A stretch of 64,000 bases of DNA. Origin: Paenibacillus lemnae. GTDB lineage: Bacteria > Bacillota > Bacilli > Paenibacillales > Paenibacillaceae. The stretch spans positions 62,001 through 126,000 of the forward strand of contig NZ_JABBPN010000009.1 of NCBI RefSeq assembly GCF_012933385.1, written 5' to 3'. The notes beneath the pieces are model-generated. The model worked only from the letters and a program-made list of their open reading frames with translations, ran no database searches and was not told the origin of the DNA. Of this stretch, positions 42,918 to 51,854 are shown piece by piece (the first letter of the stretch is position 1; each line of letters starts with the position of its first letter). The translations under genes and the position numbers were made by a program.

Positions 42918-44531
42918 TTATTGCGATGCAGCGTCATAGCGCTTCTGAGCGGAATTGAATACATCAGCCAGCTTCTCCGCACCCTGGGCTACAGCGTTCT
43001 TCTGCCATTCTTCCCATTGAGCATCACCATAGTTTTTGTTCAGGATATACTTGGAGTTAAACTCGTTCGCCGCTTTCTCCAGGTTGACCTGAAGCTCAGC
43101 AATGGTTGCAACTTCTTCATCCGTGAAGTTCAATACAGGATCCAGCGGTTCAAAGTTGTTGGCTTCCAAACGCTTGTCTTGAGCTTCCTGCTCCTTCTCA
43201 GTAAAGTTGTAATACACACTGCGTCTATCAGAGTTTACATACATGCCTTGCAGCCACAGGCCATATCTGTCTTCCAGTACGCTGATATCGACCAATGGAA
43301 CATCGGTCAACTCAGGATATACAGCTTTACCATCTTCGATATTAAAAGTTTCACCTTCCACACCCATGGTCACGAGCGTAGCACCAGACGGGCTGGCCAG
43401 GTAATCCAGAAGCTTCAGGGCAGCTTCTTTGTTCTTGCCATTGCTTACGGCAATACTGAAGTCAGGGGTAATCTTCGGCAGTGTTGCACCGTTGCCGGTA
43501 GGACCTACCGGCGTACCGTATCTCAGGTCATACTCCGGATTGCTGTCCTTGATTTGGTTGTAGAACATATCCAGACGTCCGATCCAGTCCCAAGTCACAA
43601 ATGCTTTGTTGCTTGTGGTCATCTTCGCAGTCCAGCTGTCATTGGTATCCGTCAGGAATTCCGGATCCATCAGACCTTCGTTATACAGCTTCTTCATGAA
43701 ATCCAGCATGTCTTTATGCTCCGGCTGGATGGAAGCATATTTCCACTGTTTCGCAGACTCATCAAAGTATGTCGGATAGTTAGGACCTCCGATACCCCAG
43801 CCGTATGACCAGTCACGGAAGATGTATTCTTTTGTTTTGGAAGCGTACGGATAGGAGTCTGGGTACTCTTCTTTCAGCTTTTTCAGAGCCTGGTAGAACT
43901 CTTCCGTATTAGTCCACTCTTCAATTCCGAGCTTATCAAAAACGTCTTTCCGGTACAGGAAGCCATGGTTTACGTCACGGTTAATGTTCGCTACCGGCCA
44001 TGTGTAGATGTTTCCTTTTTCATCGCCATAGGAAGGAATGACCCAAGGGTTCTCATCTACAAAAAGCCTCTTGAAATTCGGCAGCATGTCGATGTGTTCA
44101 TTAATGGCTACAACAGCATTCTGCTGGCCAATCTTCTTCAATTCACTTGACTTCAGACCGTGGAAAATATCCGGAAGCTTACCGGAAGCCACGATGACTC
44201 TCAATTTATCACTGAAAGTTGCAGGGGAATATGCTTGGAAATCCACCGTGATACCTGTACGCTTCTCAATTTCTTTAGCGATCAGGGAATCATTTAGATT
44301 TGTTTTCTCACTGGCTACCATAAAAGTAACGGTTGTCGGCTCATCGACAAGTGGAAGTGTCAGCCCGCCGGTATCACCATATTGATTCGGATCTGCCGGT
44401 GCTTCTGCCGCCTTATCCGGCTCAGCCGGTTTTGGTGCAGGATCTGCAGTCTTACCGTCTCCTCCGCAAGCTGCGAGCAGTGTTGTGAACAATGTTAAAA
44501 CAAGTGCCATACTGAACCACTTTTTTGACAT
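42918..44531 (-). CDS. Sugar ABC transporter substrate-binding lipoprotein, module 2
   Basis: This 537-aa binding protein has the lipobox LLAAC near residue 22, a Pro/Ala/Lys-rich linker, and a solute-binding domain of the LipO type with SNGKNKEAALKLLDYLASP and GVEGETFNIEDGK. The ATG at 44531 has AGGAGGAAC. It is the first gene of the operon, followed by LplB-type and YtcP-type permeases, the AraC regulator and two oxidoreductases. Its substrate is probably a plant- or microbe-derived oligosaccharide, not determinable here. Confidence 0.94.
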   Translation of the reverse strand: MSKKWFSMALVLTLFTTLLAACGGDGKTADPAPKPAEPDKAAEAPADPNQYGDTGGLTLPLVDEPTTVTFMVASEKTNLNDSLIAKEIEKRTGITVDFQAYSPATFSDKLRVIVASGKLPDIFHGLKSSELKKIGQQNAVVAINEHIDMLPNFKRLFVDENPWVIPSYGDEKGNIYTWPVANINRDVNHGFLYRKDVFDKLGIEEWTNTEEFYQALKKLKEEYPDSYPYASKTKEYIFRDWSYGWGIGGPNYPTYFDESAKQWKYASIQPEHKDMLDFMKKLYNEGLMDPEFLTDTNDSWTAKMTTSNKAFVTWDWIGRLDMFYNQIKDSNPEYDLRYGTPVGPTGNGATLPKITPDFSIAVSNGKNKEAALKLLDYLASPSGATLVTMGVEGETFNIEDGKAVYPELTDVPLVDISVLEDRYGLWLQGMYVNSDRRSVYYNFTEKEQEAQDKRLEANNFEPLDPVLNFTDEEVATIAELQVNLEKAANEFNSKYILNKNYGDAQWEEWQKNAVAQGAEKLADVFNSAQKRYDAASQ

Positions 44532-44771
44532 GTTTGTTCCTCCTGTCATCTTCTTTAGAATAGTTATGTTTGAAACAACCTTTGAGTAACCCCCGTCAAT
44601 ACTTCACTTCACTGCTTCGTCATGTCCCGATCTGTTTTAATAAAGAAAGGGATGTATGTTTTTGACTCCTCCTTTCGGCCATCCTGCATCATCAAATGAT
44701 GAGGCGAAAATGGTGAATTCCAGTTTCTGATGATGACCTGTGAAATTCATTTTCTCTACCCACCCCCATAA

Positions 44772-44785
44772 TAAAAACGCTTTCA
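44772..44785. promoter_or_regulatory. Candidate CcpA (cre) site
   Basis: On the minus strand TGAAAGCGTTTTTA agrees with the cre consensus except at the final C. It lies about 240 bases upstream of the binding-protein start and could mediate glucose repression. Confidence 0.45.
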
Positions 44786-44848
44786 CAGAAGGTAAAGAGC
44801 CGTATTTCATCCGCCTGTCTTTTTGAAGGGTGTTTAATATGTAAATCA

Positions 44849-44878
44849 CAAAAAACGTTGGTATATCAACGTTTTTTG
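44849..44878. repeat. Perfect 12-bp inverted repeat
   Basis: CAAAAAACGTTG and CAACGTTTTTTG are separated by six bases. The T-rich arm ends resemble a bidirectional terminator; an operator role upstream of module 2 is possible. Confidence 0.6.
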
Positions 44879-45011
44879 AGTGTAGAAAATGCTAAAGTGG
44901 TAGAAATACAAAAAATTCATTCCTCATTTTTCAGTGAAATTCTCTTTCTCAAACTCCTCTATTCTTGTACACTCTCTCATCAAGTTTACCTGGCCGTGGA
45001 AGGTTCTAAAT

Positions 45012-45041
45012 AAAAAAAACGGGACAGATTTCCGTCGCCGT
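45012..45041 (-). terminator. Intrinsic terminator of the serine dehydratase/Gfo operon
   Basis: On the minus strand ACGG-c-GAC pairs with GTCCCGT, followed by eight T, just after the Gfo/Idh gene stop. Confidence 0.78.
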
Positions 45042-45050
45042 CCTTTTTAG

Positions 45051-45953
45051 TTACAAAGAGATAGGATTACCTTTATCCCGGCTTTCTTCGGCGGCCTCCA
45101 GAAAACGGATGACCTCTATCGAATGAGCGAGCGGAAGTGACGGATTTCCGGTCCGGAACATCAGCATGACTCTTTCCAGCAGATCTGCGTAGAAGGGTTT
45201 GCCGGAGGATTGAACATCTACATATGCCGTTGCTCCCTTGCGGTGAATCATGGCCCCAAAACCGTCATTGCCGCTGCGGTTTCCCCGCACGGTTCCGATC
45301 CGTCCGTCCTGCCAGATTCCAGTGATGAGTTCGTGATCCTTCGTGGAGGCGGCATACACCTCCAGACAACCCGGTCCCATAATGGTAAACAGCATTTCAG
45401 CAGCATGAATGCCGTACCAGAAATAATGGGACTGTGTGCTTTGCACCTCCATCGGTCCGTACACATCTGCCCCTATTACCGGGACTTCCACTTGCTGTTC
45501 CAGCTCCCGGGTCAGACTCAGCGCATAACGGAGAGACGAGGCACTCATGACGGGTATGCAGTATTGCTCTGCCGTCCTGCGAACTTCTTCCGCTTCTGCC
45601 GATGAGATGGTAAGCGGCTTGTCAATAAATACCGGATTGCCGTAAGGGGCTATTCTGCGCAGCAGCTCCAGGTGTGTCCGGCCGTCTCCAGACAGCAGCA
45701 TCAGCGCATCACATTGTTCGGCCACCCCCTCTGGCGTATCCATGATCTGAACGCCGAACCCGTCCCGGACCTGTGCAGTGAAGCCTTCTACCCGCGAAAT
45801 GCAGAGCGGAAAGTCCGGAGAGCCGCCTGGATAGGCGGCGGTGACGACAGCTCCCGGCACATGAAACTCCTGCTCCTCATCATGCAGAAGCTTGGTGAAA
45901 GCAACACAGTGCGAAGTATCCAGGCCGATCAGGCCAATCCTGATCCTGCTCAT
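45051..45953 (-). CDS. Gfo/Idh/MocA-family oxidoreductase
   Basis: This 300-aa protein has an N-terminal nucleotide-binding segment IRIGLIGLDTSHCVAF and the Gfo/Idh motif VFIDKPLTISSAEAEEVRRTAE with the catalytic-type Lys. Members oxidise or reduce sugars, inositols or amino sugars with NAD(P). It overlaps the sdaAA stop by four bases (ATGA), so it belongs to the serine-dehydratase operon and is its last gene. The substrate is unknown. Confidence 0.88.
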   Translation of the reverse strand: MSRIRIGLIGLDTSHCVAFTKLLHDEEQEFHVPGAVVTAAYPGGSPDFPLCISRVEGFTAQVRDGFGVQIMDTPEGVAEQCDALMLLSGDGRTHLELLRRIAPYGNPVFIDKPLTISSAEAEEVRRTAEQYCIPVMSASSLRYALSLTRELEQQVEVPVIGADVYGPMEVQSTQSHYFWYGIHAAEMLFTIMGPGCLEVYAASTKDHELITGIWQDGRIGTVRGNRSGNDGFGAMIHRKGATAYVDVQSSGKPFYADLLERVMLMFRTGNPSLPLAHSIEVIRFLEAAEESRDKGNPISL

Positions 45954-46858
45954 TGATTGCCATCCTTTTTCGGCTTCTTGCTGCCTTTGCCATAGAGGTC
46001 TTTTAAAATTTTCTTTCCGGTTGGTGTCTGGGCAAGACCGCCCTTGGCGGTCTCCCGATGTTTGGCAGGCATTGCCGTCCCAACCTCCAGCATGACCTCG
46101 ACCACTTCATCAGACGGAATAGCGCTCCGAACGCCGGCCAGCGCCATATCGGCCGCTGCAAGCGCGGTAACCGCCCCGAATCCGTTGCGGACAATACAGG
46201 GGATTTCCACTAATCCGCCAACCGGATCGCAGATCAGGCCCAGTGAATTTTTGAGCGCCAGGCCTACCGCATGCACCGCCTGCTCCGGTGTGCCGCCGCG
46301 CAGCTCGGTCAGTGCCCCGGCAGCCATGCCGATGGCAGACCCTACCTCTGCCTGGCAGCCCCCTTCTGCGCCTGAGATAAATGAATTGTTGGCAATGACG
46401 TAGCCGATCGCCCCAGCAGCGAACAGCCCCATGACCAGATGATCGTCATCCCATTGGAACCGCTCCTGGGAGCTGACGAACACGCCGGGAATGATACCGC
46501 AGGATCCCGCGGTCGGTGTCGCTACAATGCGTCCCATCGAGGCATTCACCTCCGAGACGGACAGCGCATAAGCAAGAGCCGTACACGCCTCGGCCCCCAG
46601 GGAAGTCACGCCGCTCCCCATATAATCCGTGACGCGTACGGCATCTCCGCCGGTCAACCCGCTGCGTGAAGGCACAGGTTCATGAATTCCGCGGTGGACC
46701 GCTTCTTTCATAATGTTGTAATAGTCCGCCATTAGACGGAATGTTTCTTCTTCACTTTTGCCGGTTTCTTTTGCCTGTTCCGACAGCATGAGCTGACCAA
46801 TGGTAACTCCGTCTTCACGGCATATGTCCACAAGCTGTGCGAGTGTCTGAAATTTCAT
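45950..46858 (-). CDS. sdaAA: L-serine dehydratase, iron-sulfur type, alpha subunit
   Basis: This 302-aa subunit carries the catalytic domain of the oxygen-sensitive 4Fe-4S L-serine dehydratase, which converts serine to pyruvate and ammonia. Cluster ligands are in TPTAGSCGIIPGV and in LICDPVGGLVEIPC. A conserved ATTTRSG-like substrate loop appears here as VPSRSGLTGGDAVRV. It begins four bases after the beta subunit and overlaps the Gfo/Idh gene. Confidence 0.95.
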   Translation of the reverse strand: MKFQTLAQLVDICREDGVTIGQLMLSEQAKETGKSEEETFRLMADYYNIMKEAVHRGIHEPVPSRSGLTGGDAVRVTDYMGSGVTSLGAEACTALAYALSVSEVNASMGRIVATPTAGSCGIIPGVFVSSQERFQWDDDHLVMGLFAAGAIGYVIANNSFISGAEGGCQAEVGSAIGMAAGALTELRGGTPEQAVHAVGLALKNSLGLICDPVGGLVEIPCIVRNGFGAVTALAAADMALAGVRSAIPSDEVVEVMLEVGTAMPAKHRETAKGGLAQTPTGKKILKDLYGKGSKKPKKDGNQ

Positions 46859-46862
46859 GCAT

Positions 46863-47543
46863 TTACGCCTCCTCTGATGTCAGATCGGCAAAAACAACAC
46901 GATGAACGTAAGACAAGCTGCGAATAACATCCATCCGCTCCTCCGGTACCGCTTCATCGGTTTCGACCACCGTGACGGCCTCTCCGCCGCGCCCCTTTCG
47001 GTCCACATCCATGTAACCGATATTTACGCCGCCCTCACCCAGTATTCTTGAAATGTGAGCGACCATTCCGGGCGTATCCTTGTGAAATACAATCAGCACC
47101 GGGTAGTTCATCGTAAATTTGACGTCAAATCCGTTAATGCCAAGCAGTTCTACGTTTCCTCCGCCGATGGATGCACCGAGGATGATATCTTCCCGGCCGC
47201 CATGCTTTTTCAGCTTCAGCATCACGGTATTCGGGTGATAGGCTGCATTCTGGGCGGTCTTGAATTTCAGCCTCATCCCCGCTTCTTCCGCAAGGGCCAT
47301 CGAGCTGCGGATCCGGATATCATCGGTGGCGTAGTCCATCAATCCGCCGACAACCGCCAGATCGGTGCCATGGCCCCGGTACGTTTCCGCGAAAGAGCCG
47401 TAGAACACGATCTCTGCCTGATCGGGAAACGCTCCAAAAATGCGCCGCGCCGCCCTGCCGATACGCACAGCCCCCGCAGTATGGGAACTGGACGGGCCGA
47501 CCATGCTGGGTCCAATAATGGAAAACACATCTTTAAAACGCAC
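46863..47543 (-). CDS. sdaAB: L-serine dehydratase, iron-sulfur type, beta subunit
   Basis: This 226-aa subunit begins with FKDVFSIIGPSMVGPSSSHTAGAVRIG, the typical SdaAB start, and ends with an ACT domain (PVLIVFHKDTPGMVAHISRILG) that may bind serine. The start is a GTG at 47543 directly after AAAGGAGGGAAACGCC. The genes around it suggest a role in a catabolic route rather than general serine turnover. Confidence 0.94.
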   Translation of the reverse strand: MRFKDVFSIIGPSMVGPSSSHTAGAVRIGRAARRIFGAFPDQAEIVFYGSFAETYRGHGTDLAVVGGLMDYATDDIRIRSSMALAEEAGMRLKFKTAQNAAYHPNTVMLKLKKHGGREDIILGASIGGGNVELLGINGFDVKFTMNYPVLIVFHKDTPGMVAHISRILGEGGVNIGYMDVDRKGRGGEAVTVVETDEAVPEERMDVIRSLSYVHRVVFADLTSEEA

Positions 47544-47668
47544 GGCGTTTCCCTCCTTTGTGTTAAACCGGATGACCTGCTGGCAAAGACCACGCATGAA
47601 CCAGACTGGACGTTATCTTCGTGCAGGCTCATCCCGCTTGGTTATTCTATTCTTTGATATATTTTAAG

Positions 47669-48742
47669 CTAGTTGGCGAGCCAGTGTGCTAGGTTCTCGC
47701 GAACAAAATCGTCATCATTCAGGTGCGGGTAATCGCGGTACACCCGGTCGATCTCTTCCGCCTGGCCTGGTGACAGCGTCTCATTCGGATTGAGGCACCA
47801 GGTGCCCTCAAGCAGTCCCTGGCGGCGCAGCACTTCATGAATGCCGGGGATGCAGCCGTGGAACTGGTGGGCCGGGTCGAAGAAAGCGGCATTGCTGTCC
47901 GTGACTTCCACATTACGGGTCAGCCATTCCGGCGAAATGGATCCTCCAGCTGTCCGTACCTGCTTGATCTCCTCCAGCAGCTCCACCGCTTTGCGTGTCC
48001 ATACAGCCCAGTGACCGAGCAGACCGCCAATCACCGGTTTTTCAACAATTTCCCCGTTTACGTTAAAGCGGTAAGTGGTCAGGAGATCATTGATGATGTT
48101 GTCATCATTCCCGGTATAGAGGGAAATTTCATCCCGTCTGCTGGAGTAGCATACTGCGCGCACCACATCAATCGTTTGATAACGGTTAAAAGGAGCCATT
48201 TTGATCGCCACAACATTCGGAATTTCGGCAAAGCGGAGCCAGAAGTCGAAGCTGAAGATTTTGCCGCCAACCGATGGCTGCAGATAGAATCCGATCACCG
48301 GCATTATCGACGCGATCTCTTCCGTTCTTTTCAGAATCTCGTCATCGCTCATACTGGACAACCCGCCCATGGACAGAAGCGCAGCATCGTACCCGAGGTT
48401 TTTGGCTGTATTTGCTTCTTGTATCGCCTGTTCTGTCGGTCCGCATACTCCGGCTACCATAATAAATGGAGTATCCAGGTTGGCCTTTTGAACTTCCTCG
48501 GCGGCCAGGCGCAGTACGGGTTCGTAAAGGTCAATGCCTTTGTCACGAATTTCAAATTGGGTGGAATGCACACCTACCGCAATACCGCCTGCACCGGAAG
48601 CTGCATAATACCGGGACAGCGCGCGTTGACGACGTTCATCCAGCTTGCGGTCACTGTTCAGCGCGAGCGGGTGGGCCGGAATGACAAGACCTTCGGCGAG
48701 TGCCTTCGCTTTTTGTGGTGAGAGCTTGCTGCTGCGATCCAT
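47669..48742 (-). CDS. Dihydrodipicolinate synthase/aldolase-family protein
   Basis: This 357-aa protein has the DapA/NAL TIM-barrel pattern. The Schiff-base Lys is expected in VVAIKMAPFN near residue 178, and the Tyr in VIGFYLQPSVGG. The usual GTTGE loop is replaced by VGVHSTQF, so the substrate differs from those of DapA or NanA. It starts one base after the epimerase-like gene and precedes sdaAB. It may form or cleave a keto-acid bond, releasing pyruvate or another keto acid. Confidence 0.87.
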   Translation of the reverse strand: MDRSSKLSPQKAKALAEGLVIPAHPLALNSDRKLDERRQRALSRYYAASGAGGIAVGVHSTQFEIRDKGIDLYEPVLRLAAEEVQKANLDTPFIMVAGVCGPTEQAIQEANTAKNLGYDAALLSMGGLSSMSDDEILKRTEEIASIMPVIGFYLQPSVGGKIFSFDFWLRFAEIPNVVAIKMAPFNRYQTIDVVRAVCYSSRRDEISLYTGNDDNIINDLLTTYRFNVNGEIVEKPVIGGLLGHWAVWTRKAVELLEEIKQVRTAGGSISPEWLTRNVEVTDSNAAFFDPAHQFHGCIPGIHEVLRRQGLLEGTWCLNPNETLSPGQAEEIDRVYRDYPHLNDDDFVRENLAHWLAN

Positions 48743-48743
48743 G

Positions 48744-49769
48744 TTAGAATTTCCCCTTTCGTTCCTGGAAGTGGGTCGGTTTATTCCATGTGTCGCCGCC
48801 AGCCAGCGCCCATTCTGCCGTCCAGTCGATCAGCTGCAGCAGGGAAACCCGCGGGTAGCCGAACACTTGATGGGATTTGCTCGCATTATTAAGCAGCGCA
48901 GTATCCGATTCGGTACCTGTAAACAGCGCTTCCTTGCCCAAACGCTTCGCCAGCTCGCCTGCCGCCCAGCGGATTGACATCGTCTCAGGTCCGGTAATGT
49001 TCATGATGGTCGGCGGCGTGCCGCAGTGGTTCAGGCAGCGCAGTGCCATTTCGTTCGCGTCTCCCTGCCAGATCACGTTCGCATGACCCATGGTCAGGTC
49101 GATCTCGCGCCCCTCCTGGATCGCCTTCGCCAGCTCGAGCAGAACGCCATAACGCATATCGATTGCATAATTTAGACGGTAGATCGTCATCGGGGTCTCA
49201 TTTTGGTGGGCAAAATATTCAAACACACGCTCTCTGCCCAGGCAAGATTGTGCGTATTCCCCGATCGGCTCCGGAGACACCGATTCGTTCACACCGCCGC
49301 TTCCAACTGGGGAGAACGGGTATACGTTGCCTGAAGAAAACACGACAATCCGGGAATTTTTATATTTCTCGGCTACACGGCCTGGAAGATACGCATTCAT
49401 TCCCCATGTGAAATACTCTCGTCCGGTCGTGCCGAATTTATTGCCCGCCATGTAGATCACATTCGCCGCATCGGGCAGCTTCTGAAGTTCTTCGTCGTTC
49501 AGCAGATCGCAGGAGATCGTCTCAACGCCCGCGTCTTCCAGCTCGCGCCGCGCCTCTGCATTGGAGAACCGGGATACGCCGATAATCCGCTTGTTCAATC
49601 CGCCCTCCTTGACTGCATTGGCTGCCAGTCTGGCCAGGCTGGGTCCCATTTTGCCGCCAACACCAAGAATCAGAATATCGCCTTCCATCGCTCCAAGATC
49701 CTCTATTAACGCCTTTGAAGGCTCAGCCAGCTTGGCTTCCAATTCCGCTACCGTTCTCACATTATTCAT
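48744..49769 (-). CDS. NAD-dependent epimerase/dehydratase-family protein
   Basis: This 341-aa extended-SDR protein has the cofactor motif ILILGVGGKMGPSLARLAANAV, a catalytic-type region NVIYMAGNKFGTTG and VFSSGNVYPFSP, and a C-terminal substrate domain. The glycine motif GVGGKMG is atypical for GxxGxxG. A canonical YxxxK is hard to place; REYFTWGMNAYLP or SCLGRERVF may stand in. It begins an operon with the DHDPS-like, serine dehydratase and Gfo/Idh genes. Tandem operator-like repeats lie just upstream. Confidence 0.85.
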   Translation of the reverse strand: MNNVRTVAELEAKLAEPSKALIEDLGAMEGDILILGVGGKMGPSLARLAANAVKEGGLNKRIIGVSRFSNAEARRELEDAGVETISCDLLNDEELQKLPDAANVIYMAGNKFGTTGREYFTWGMNAYLPGRVAEKYKNSRIVVFSSGNVYPFSPVGSGGVNESVSPEPIGEYAQSCLGRERVFEYFAHQNETPMTIYRLNYAIDMRYGVLLELAKAIQEGREIDLTMGHANVIWQGDANEMALRCLNHCGTPPTIMNITGPETMSIRWAAGELAKRLGKEALFTGTESDTALLNNASKSHQVFGYPRVSLLQLIDWTAEWALAGGDTWNKPTHFQERKGKF

Positions 49770-49825
49770 CTCCTCATGATTTCATCTCTACTACATCATA
49801 ACGAGACCATGGATATAAAGACAAA

Positions 49826-49847
49826 TCTTTAAATCGTCTTTAAATCG
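49826..49847. promoter_or_regulatory. Tandem 11-bp direct repeat, candidate operator
   Basis: TCTTTAAATCG occurs twice without a gap, in the 92 bases between the regulator gene and the epimerase-like gene. Tandem direct repeats are a common binding site for dimeric winged-helix regulators such as the one encoded upstream. Confidence 0.6.
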
Positions 49848-49861
49848 ACAGAAAAAGCACA

Positions 49862-51205
49862 TTACGAAATTTCTTTCTGCAAAAAAACAAAGCGGAAGAT
49901 TTGTCTCGGCCGACCGCGGGGCACCTTCTCCAATCCCGAAATCTCGACCAGTCCGCTGTCAATCCATAGCAGCAGCAGCCGATGCGCGCTTCTCACCGTA
50001 ATATCCAGCAGGCTCGCCAGCTCATGCACCTTGTACTCGTATTTGCCAAAACGTGCACGCTGGTGAAGCAGTTTGCTCAAATAGGCACTGGTCATGCCGG
50101 CATCCTCCGCCTGCTTGATGAGATCCCCATCAGTAAAAGAAAGCACATCCTGCACGGGATCTGCCATTTCCAGCGGTCCGATCAGCGTCCCGTCCTCCCG
50201 GACGATGAAGCAGGCATTGCCTCCGGCTTCCTTCGCCTTGCGCATCGCAATCCGGGCGTTGGTCCCTGCCAGGCTTGCTGTCCGGCCAAAGCCCATGCCA
50301 ATGCTGAGTGAAATGCCATGCGTTTTGTTCATATCCTTCGCCAGTGGAATGTTCTTGTACCCGCCGCTCTCCCGCTCAAATATCCCGCGGGTTGTAAAAA
50401 ACAAGTACTCATCTCCGCCCATATGTGTCAAATATCCGTCCAGCGCCTCCACATAATCCAGCACCATCCGGTGAATATCCAGCTTCAGCTTCTGCACCTC
50501 ATGCTCGGTGCTGCGCTTTAACGCCTCGGTGCTGAAATCATCGACATTGATCATGCCGACCACGATCTGGCTTTCCCGGCTTCGTCTCGAGCTGGTGGAC
50601 AGCAGCGCACGCTCCAGGGATACGATAATATCCTGATCCGAGGGACGTAGCCACACATTAGGTATCCCTCTGTCAGACAGCTCTTCGGCAGCCGATTCCA
50701 GACCGGTAAAGGCGATGCAGCCGATTCCGGAACGATACTGATGTTCATGGAAATCCGCCAGCTGACGCGGTGAGGCATACGCTGGGCCGTCGTAGATGCG
50801 GACGTCCGCATCCTGCATGTTCATGTCCTTCAGGCTGCGTTTGACCATCGTCTCGGTCAGGCTGTCGACGGAGAAGCCTCCGGTCAGCAGCCCCGATTTT
50901 AGCGCATAGAACAAGGCGCGAAACAGCCCTGCATCTGTGACCGGCACGTGAATCACTGGGATGCTGAGGGTCAGCTGTTCTTTCACTTTCCGGTGGGACA
51001 GCGGGTCCGACAGAAACAGCACCTCTACATCTCCGCTGATCTCTGCAGCCAGCGCTGGTGCTTCTTCCTCCCGTTCAAAAACTCTCGGAACCGGAGCAAA
51101 CGAGGGGAAGTTTTCCACCACCCGCATCATCTGCTCCACAATATTGACAGGCCCGATAATGCCAATTCGGATTTGCTGGGCCGCTTGCTGCTGCTTGTCC
51201 GTCAT
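49862..51205 (-). CDS. Regulator with PrpR-like, GGDEF-like and winged-helix domains
   Basis: This 447-aa protein has an N-terminal sensor of about 150 residues resembling PrpR_N/response-type domains (IRIGIIGPVNIVEQMMRVVE). A middle domain contains THMGGDEYLFF near residue 262 and SIGMGFGRTASLAGTNARIA, as in GGDEF or GTP-cyclohydrolase-III-like nucleotide cyclase folds. A C-terminal winged helix (HELASLLDITVRSAHRLLLL) follows. It lies upstream of the serine-dehydratase operon in the same direction. Whether the GGDEY site makes a nucleotide or only binds one is unknown. Confidence 0.8.
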   Translation of the reverse strand: MTDKQQQAAQQIRIGIIGPVNIVEQMMRVVENFPSFAPVPRVFEREEEAPALAAEISGDVEVLFLSDPLSHRKVKEQLTLSIPVIHVPVTDAGLFRALFYALKSGLLTGGFSVDSLTETMVKRSLKDMNMQDADVRIYDGPAYASPRQLADFHEHQYRSGIGCIAFTGLESAAEELSDRGIPNVWLRPSDQDIIVSLERALLSTSSRRSRESQIVVGMINVDDFSTEALKRSTEHEVQKLKLDIHRMVLDYVEALDGYLTHMGGDEYLFFTTRGIFERESGGYKNIPLAKDMNKTHGISLSIGMGFGRTASLAGTNARIAMRKAKEAGGNACFIVREDGTLIGPLEMADPVQDVLSFTDGDLIKQAEDAGMTSAYLSKLLHQRARFGKYEYKVHELASLLDITVRSAHRLLLLWIDSGLVEISGLEKVPRGRPRQIFRFVFLQKEIS

Positions 51206-51369
51206 TCCTGATCACTCCCGCTTCATTCCTGTGGGTCTGCTTTCCTACATCATAATGCGGCCGGCTGCAAAGATGCAATCATCGGTTTAGATAGACGAAA
51301 CTCATATGTCTCCTCTATATAGCAGCTTTGGATGTTGAGAATCTTAAAAACAAGTTTTAACAGACCCTC

Positions 51370-51544
51370 AGTCACCCAACTAGCCTTGCTCAAATTGAGT
51401 TCGTGTCCTTAGCTCGTGTATTTGCTTCCTGCTTCCTTCAAATTTCACCTCACGGCGACCCCATACTCTTAGCTAACAGTAAGTGTTCGAAAGCCTAGGT
51501 TCGGGACTTCAACCTTATTGATGACGCCCTAACTGGACGTACAT
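51370..51544 (+). repeat. Islet direct repeat, copy 1
   Basis: This imperfect direct repeat resembles 53626-53757. Shared stretches include TCAAATTGAGTTC, TCGTGTATT-GCTTCC, GGTTC-GGACTT and, at the end, CGTACAT. The copy holds about 40 bases more than copy 2. The two flank the AT-rich two-gene islet. Confidence 0.65.
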
Positions 51545-51546
51545 AA

Positions 51547-51585
51547 AAAAAGCGAGACCGGTAAATACCGATGCCAGTTCTCAGT
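51547..51585 (-). terminator. Terminator-like hairpin
   Basis: On the minus strand CGGTatttACCG within a wider GAGA...TCTC pairing is followed by GCTTTTTTT. No minus-strand gene lies just upstream, so its use is unclear. Confidence 0.4.
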
Positions 51586-51854
51586 CTAAGTTTGTTTCAC
51601 TGTCCGAAACTAGAGTCATAACCATACTCGCCCGCAAAATCTTTCTTCCTTCAAATATCCAATTTATTTTGAAACACCTTTTAGTTTTCATAAAAAATAT
51701 AAATTCTAATAAATTTTATAACTTTTTTATATTTATAGCGTTCTATACATTAAATAGGATAATACTTCCAATATATAAAAAGGAGGTCATTATATATTTT
51801 CCACCTTTAGGAAGTTATCTTACAATCTATAACGAAAGGATGCGAAGTGGAATT

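Larger units (their letters stand above)
44532..45050. promoter_or_regulatory. 519-base leader region of sugar module 2
   Basis: No gene is supported here. The region contains a cre-like site at 44772-44785, a perfect 12-bp inverted repeat at 44849-44878 and, at the far end, the terminator of the Gfo/Idh operon. The promoter of the binding-protein operon should lie within, but no clear -35/-10 pair was chosen. Confidence 0.55.
51206..51854. other. 649-base gene-free region before the AT-rich islet
   Basis: It contains islet repeat copy 1, a terminator-like hairpin at 51547-51585, and an AAAGGAGG at 51779-51786 with no obvious start codon at the usual distance. The frame of the next gene is open back to 51669, but that part lacks the expected signal peptide and is probably untranslated. 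Confidence 0.6.

Noticed and set aside
44637..44849. 70-codon open frame upstream of sugar module 2
   Set aside because: It has no ribosome site, lies in the promoter region and contains the cre-like site; composition is not protein-like.
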